Source of the DNA: Phycisphaerae bacterium
Lineage (GTDB): Bacteria > Planctomycetota > Phycisphaerae > UBA1845
Reading direction: 5' to 3'
Assembly: GCA_029260195.1 (NCBI GenBank)
Contig: JAJDDS010000087.1
Span: 1 to 6,954, forward strand
DNA length: 6,954 nucleotides
Below are positions 6,501 to 6,954 of this stretch, one piece after another. The translations under genes were made by a program, and so were the position numbers. The notes under the pieces are model-generated. The model was not told the origin of the DNA, searched no databases, and saw nothing but the letters and a program-made list of their open reading frames with translations. Each line of letters begins with the position of its first letter. The stretch's first letter is position 1.

Positions 6501-6954
6501 CGTCCGATACGCGCGCTCCGATTTCGTACACGCCGCTGGTCAAGCCTTCCGAGGCGAACGTCACTGACGTCACCGACGGATCGGTCACCGTAGCGAACAG
6601 CGTCTCGGCGTCGTCGAACACCGAGAAGAACGTCACTACGTAGTCGTCGCCTTCGAACACCTGCGCCGAGAACTGAATCTCAACCGAGTCGCCCCCGAAC
6701 GCGGTTTGATCCGCCGCCAGCAAGTCAATCGTCGGGGGTCTCGCGGCGTCGGGCGCCGGCTGCAGTGTCACGACGCTGTCACTATACGTCGTCACAATGG
6801 CGTCCGCCCGACCCGCCTGCACCGCGCCCGCCACCGTCAATCCGATGTCCGTCGCGGAGACGCCCAGGCGATAGATTCCCGTCTCGATTCCACGCGTATC
6901 CCAACGCACATCAACCGTATTGCCAGCCCCCTCGGCGATGCGCTGACCGAGCAA
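3538..6954 (-). CDS. FG-GAP / integrin-alpha-like beta-propeller protein with Ig-like domains (5' end missing)
   Basis: Only the C-terminal 1138 residues are visible; the frame is open at base 6954, so the start and any signal peptide lie outside. Residues numbered from the right edge: 1-285 form about three Ig-like beta domains with a recurring G-[ND/DS/DD]-x-V-x-[VI]-x-[WF] strand and G-[IVL]-[YF]-x-x-x-[VA]-x-[VAL] strand. Residues about 315-1138 hold seven FG-GAP-type repeats, the number expected for a closed integrin-alpha-like propeller. Calcium-loop motifs are DLDGDGADE (323), DQDNDSTPE (406), DFNLDGRED (802), DFNMDGHED (892), DFNGDEVND (969) and DVDGDGRAD (1103); the third repeat (SGDFLLVSAP, 697) lacks the loop. 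Blades end in strands such as GEAYLIFGG, GAIYVAYR and GEVYLILGP. A Cys-rich insertion (501-622) and an Asp-rich insertion (about 989-1028) interrupt the propeller. There is no C-terminal anchor; it ends YLIYGFGL. It is probably a secreted or surface binding/adhesion protein; the ligand is unknown. Confidence 0.92.
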   Translation of the reverse strand: MLGQRIAEGAGNTVDVRWDTRGIETGIYRLGVSATDIGLTVAGAVQAGRADAIVTTYSDSVVTLQPAPDAARPPTIDLLAADQTAFGGDSVEIQFSAQVFEGDDYVVTFFSVFDDAETLFATVTDPSVTSVTFASEGLTSGVYEIGARVSDGFNDDVEVPTAERALINVVQAADATLTVSQPGESVRVAQGDDVDVQWTTNVPADRGTIDVFVRRFSITDPLGNPNIEFDVLSGVSTSVNSATWTTSTQSGLFVALVRLTITDPPIATPIVAVAPGTIRVSLSAAQFWIGQIGQGAASSRQGEVFQGVNFQDNAGTFVSGASDLDGDGADEFVIGSRFGKPFFQNPEGVGIGEAYLIFGGFRRNETRNLNSVALAELKGIALSGPRTRDGAPTQTDGLSSIRLIPDQDNDSTPELAFGFPFTNSRGHSKNLYVDADPFATSTLERAEQFQRGGIVVLSSTTRQLSNPPERFTADPDAPLQDQPIIYLDLVGQNFANTVPDCDSHWVDLWDLEVEQDNSGNTESVLCVRGEQAGDGDGCPESYQPPAVGFNRDLAGGVAAQCRPFSFPNAPQNAGTGANCACFDESTFQCLPDTCTVIPVADRPSATPQGDHGALIPFALDACIAALGVAQAPITATDIGTPFTIEDEDDLRTGSDFYSLLNNAPLDPTGARIIGGNAGTPGNEINTADKYGTSIAVSGDFLLVSAPNRTPVLGEVSAATVADIGDNGLVYLFNMNNLWPDWTRVGGAPPLPYQYQMGKVAAATGADLPGQCGRDQLLELFPSPFRVLGEVGQKIEFVEGVPDFNLDGREDFVIGAPTHGGGDGAIYVAYRRDFGAEGDYLLNKLSLDPLDPERLAGLRINGRSGAAEGFGEVLARSNVATGAGGSIINESIDFNMDGHEDIVIGNPNADGGRGEVIIVFADNDLVSPIGGYDINVLLGLSETNGAPRAVRITGRAAGDQFGFNVSVVGDFNGDEVNDLLVAAPGASPMFDSDDDGVLDTPGIDVVNLNDPESPFGDGVPDAIPNASDNLLNDAGEVYLILGPSGGSNELATLADANRSIDVATLGSSAFRGAVFVGRQELDALGGGTEVKRGKRSFGIGSAGDVDGDGRADILIGSILADPQGRTDAGEAYLIYGFGL

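Overview
The window is GC-rich bacterial DNA carrying three clearly supported protein genes, all with envelope or surface character. They are a short PEP-CTERM protein (791-1360, +), a membrane-anchored sulfatase-like enzyme fused to tetratricopeptide repeats (1492-3366, +), and the C-terminal 1138 residues of a large FG-GAP beta-propeller protein (3538-6954, -) that runs off the right edge. The C-terminal Pro-Glu-Pro / hydrophobic / poly-Arg tail, the sulfatase-TPR fusion and the large integrin-like secreted protein together fit Planctomycetota (perhaps Phycisphaerae) best. This is inferred from gene style, since there is no rRNA or other phylogenetic marker here.

Layout: positions 1-503 hold no convincing gene, only an AT-rich island near 449-480 that may be a promoter. 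Positions 504-790 form an unusual leader-like region. It contains a small open frame with a good ribosome binding site (504-755), a very strong intrinsic-terminator hairpin with eight T's lying inside that frame (602-649), and a second hairpin that holds the frame's stop codon just upstream of the PEP-CTERM gene's Shine-Dalgarno sequence. The PEP-CTERM gene ends at a textbook terminator (1390-1419), so the sulfatase-TPR gene that follows is probably its own transcription unit. A weaker terminator (3449-3484) lies in the convergent gap before the FG-GAP gene.

The three main genes do not form a recognisable pathway and there is no exosortase, sulfatase-maturing enzyme or secretion gene in view. 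Their common theme is export: a signal peptide plus sorting tail, an N-terminal membrane anchor, and a calcium-loop propeller with Ig-like domains. The points most worth a second look are the leader with a terminator inside a small ORF, the Thr in place of the formylglycine-forming Cys/Ser in the sulfatase-like enzyme, and the Cys-rich and Asp-rich insertions in the seven-bladed propeller. I see no transposase, CRISPR array, tRNA, rRNA or obvious phage gene.
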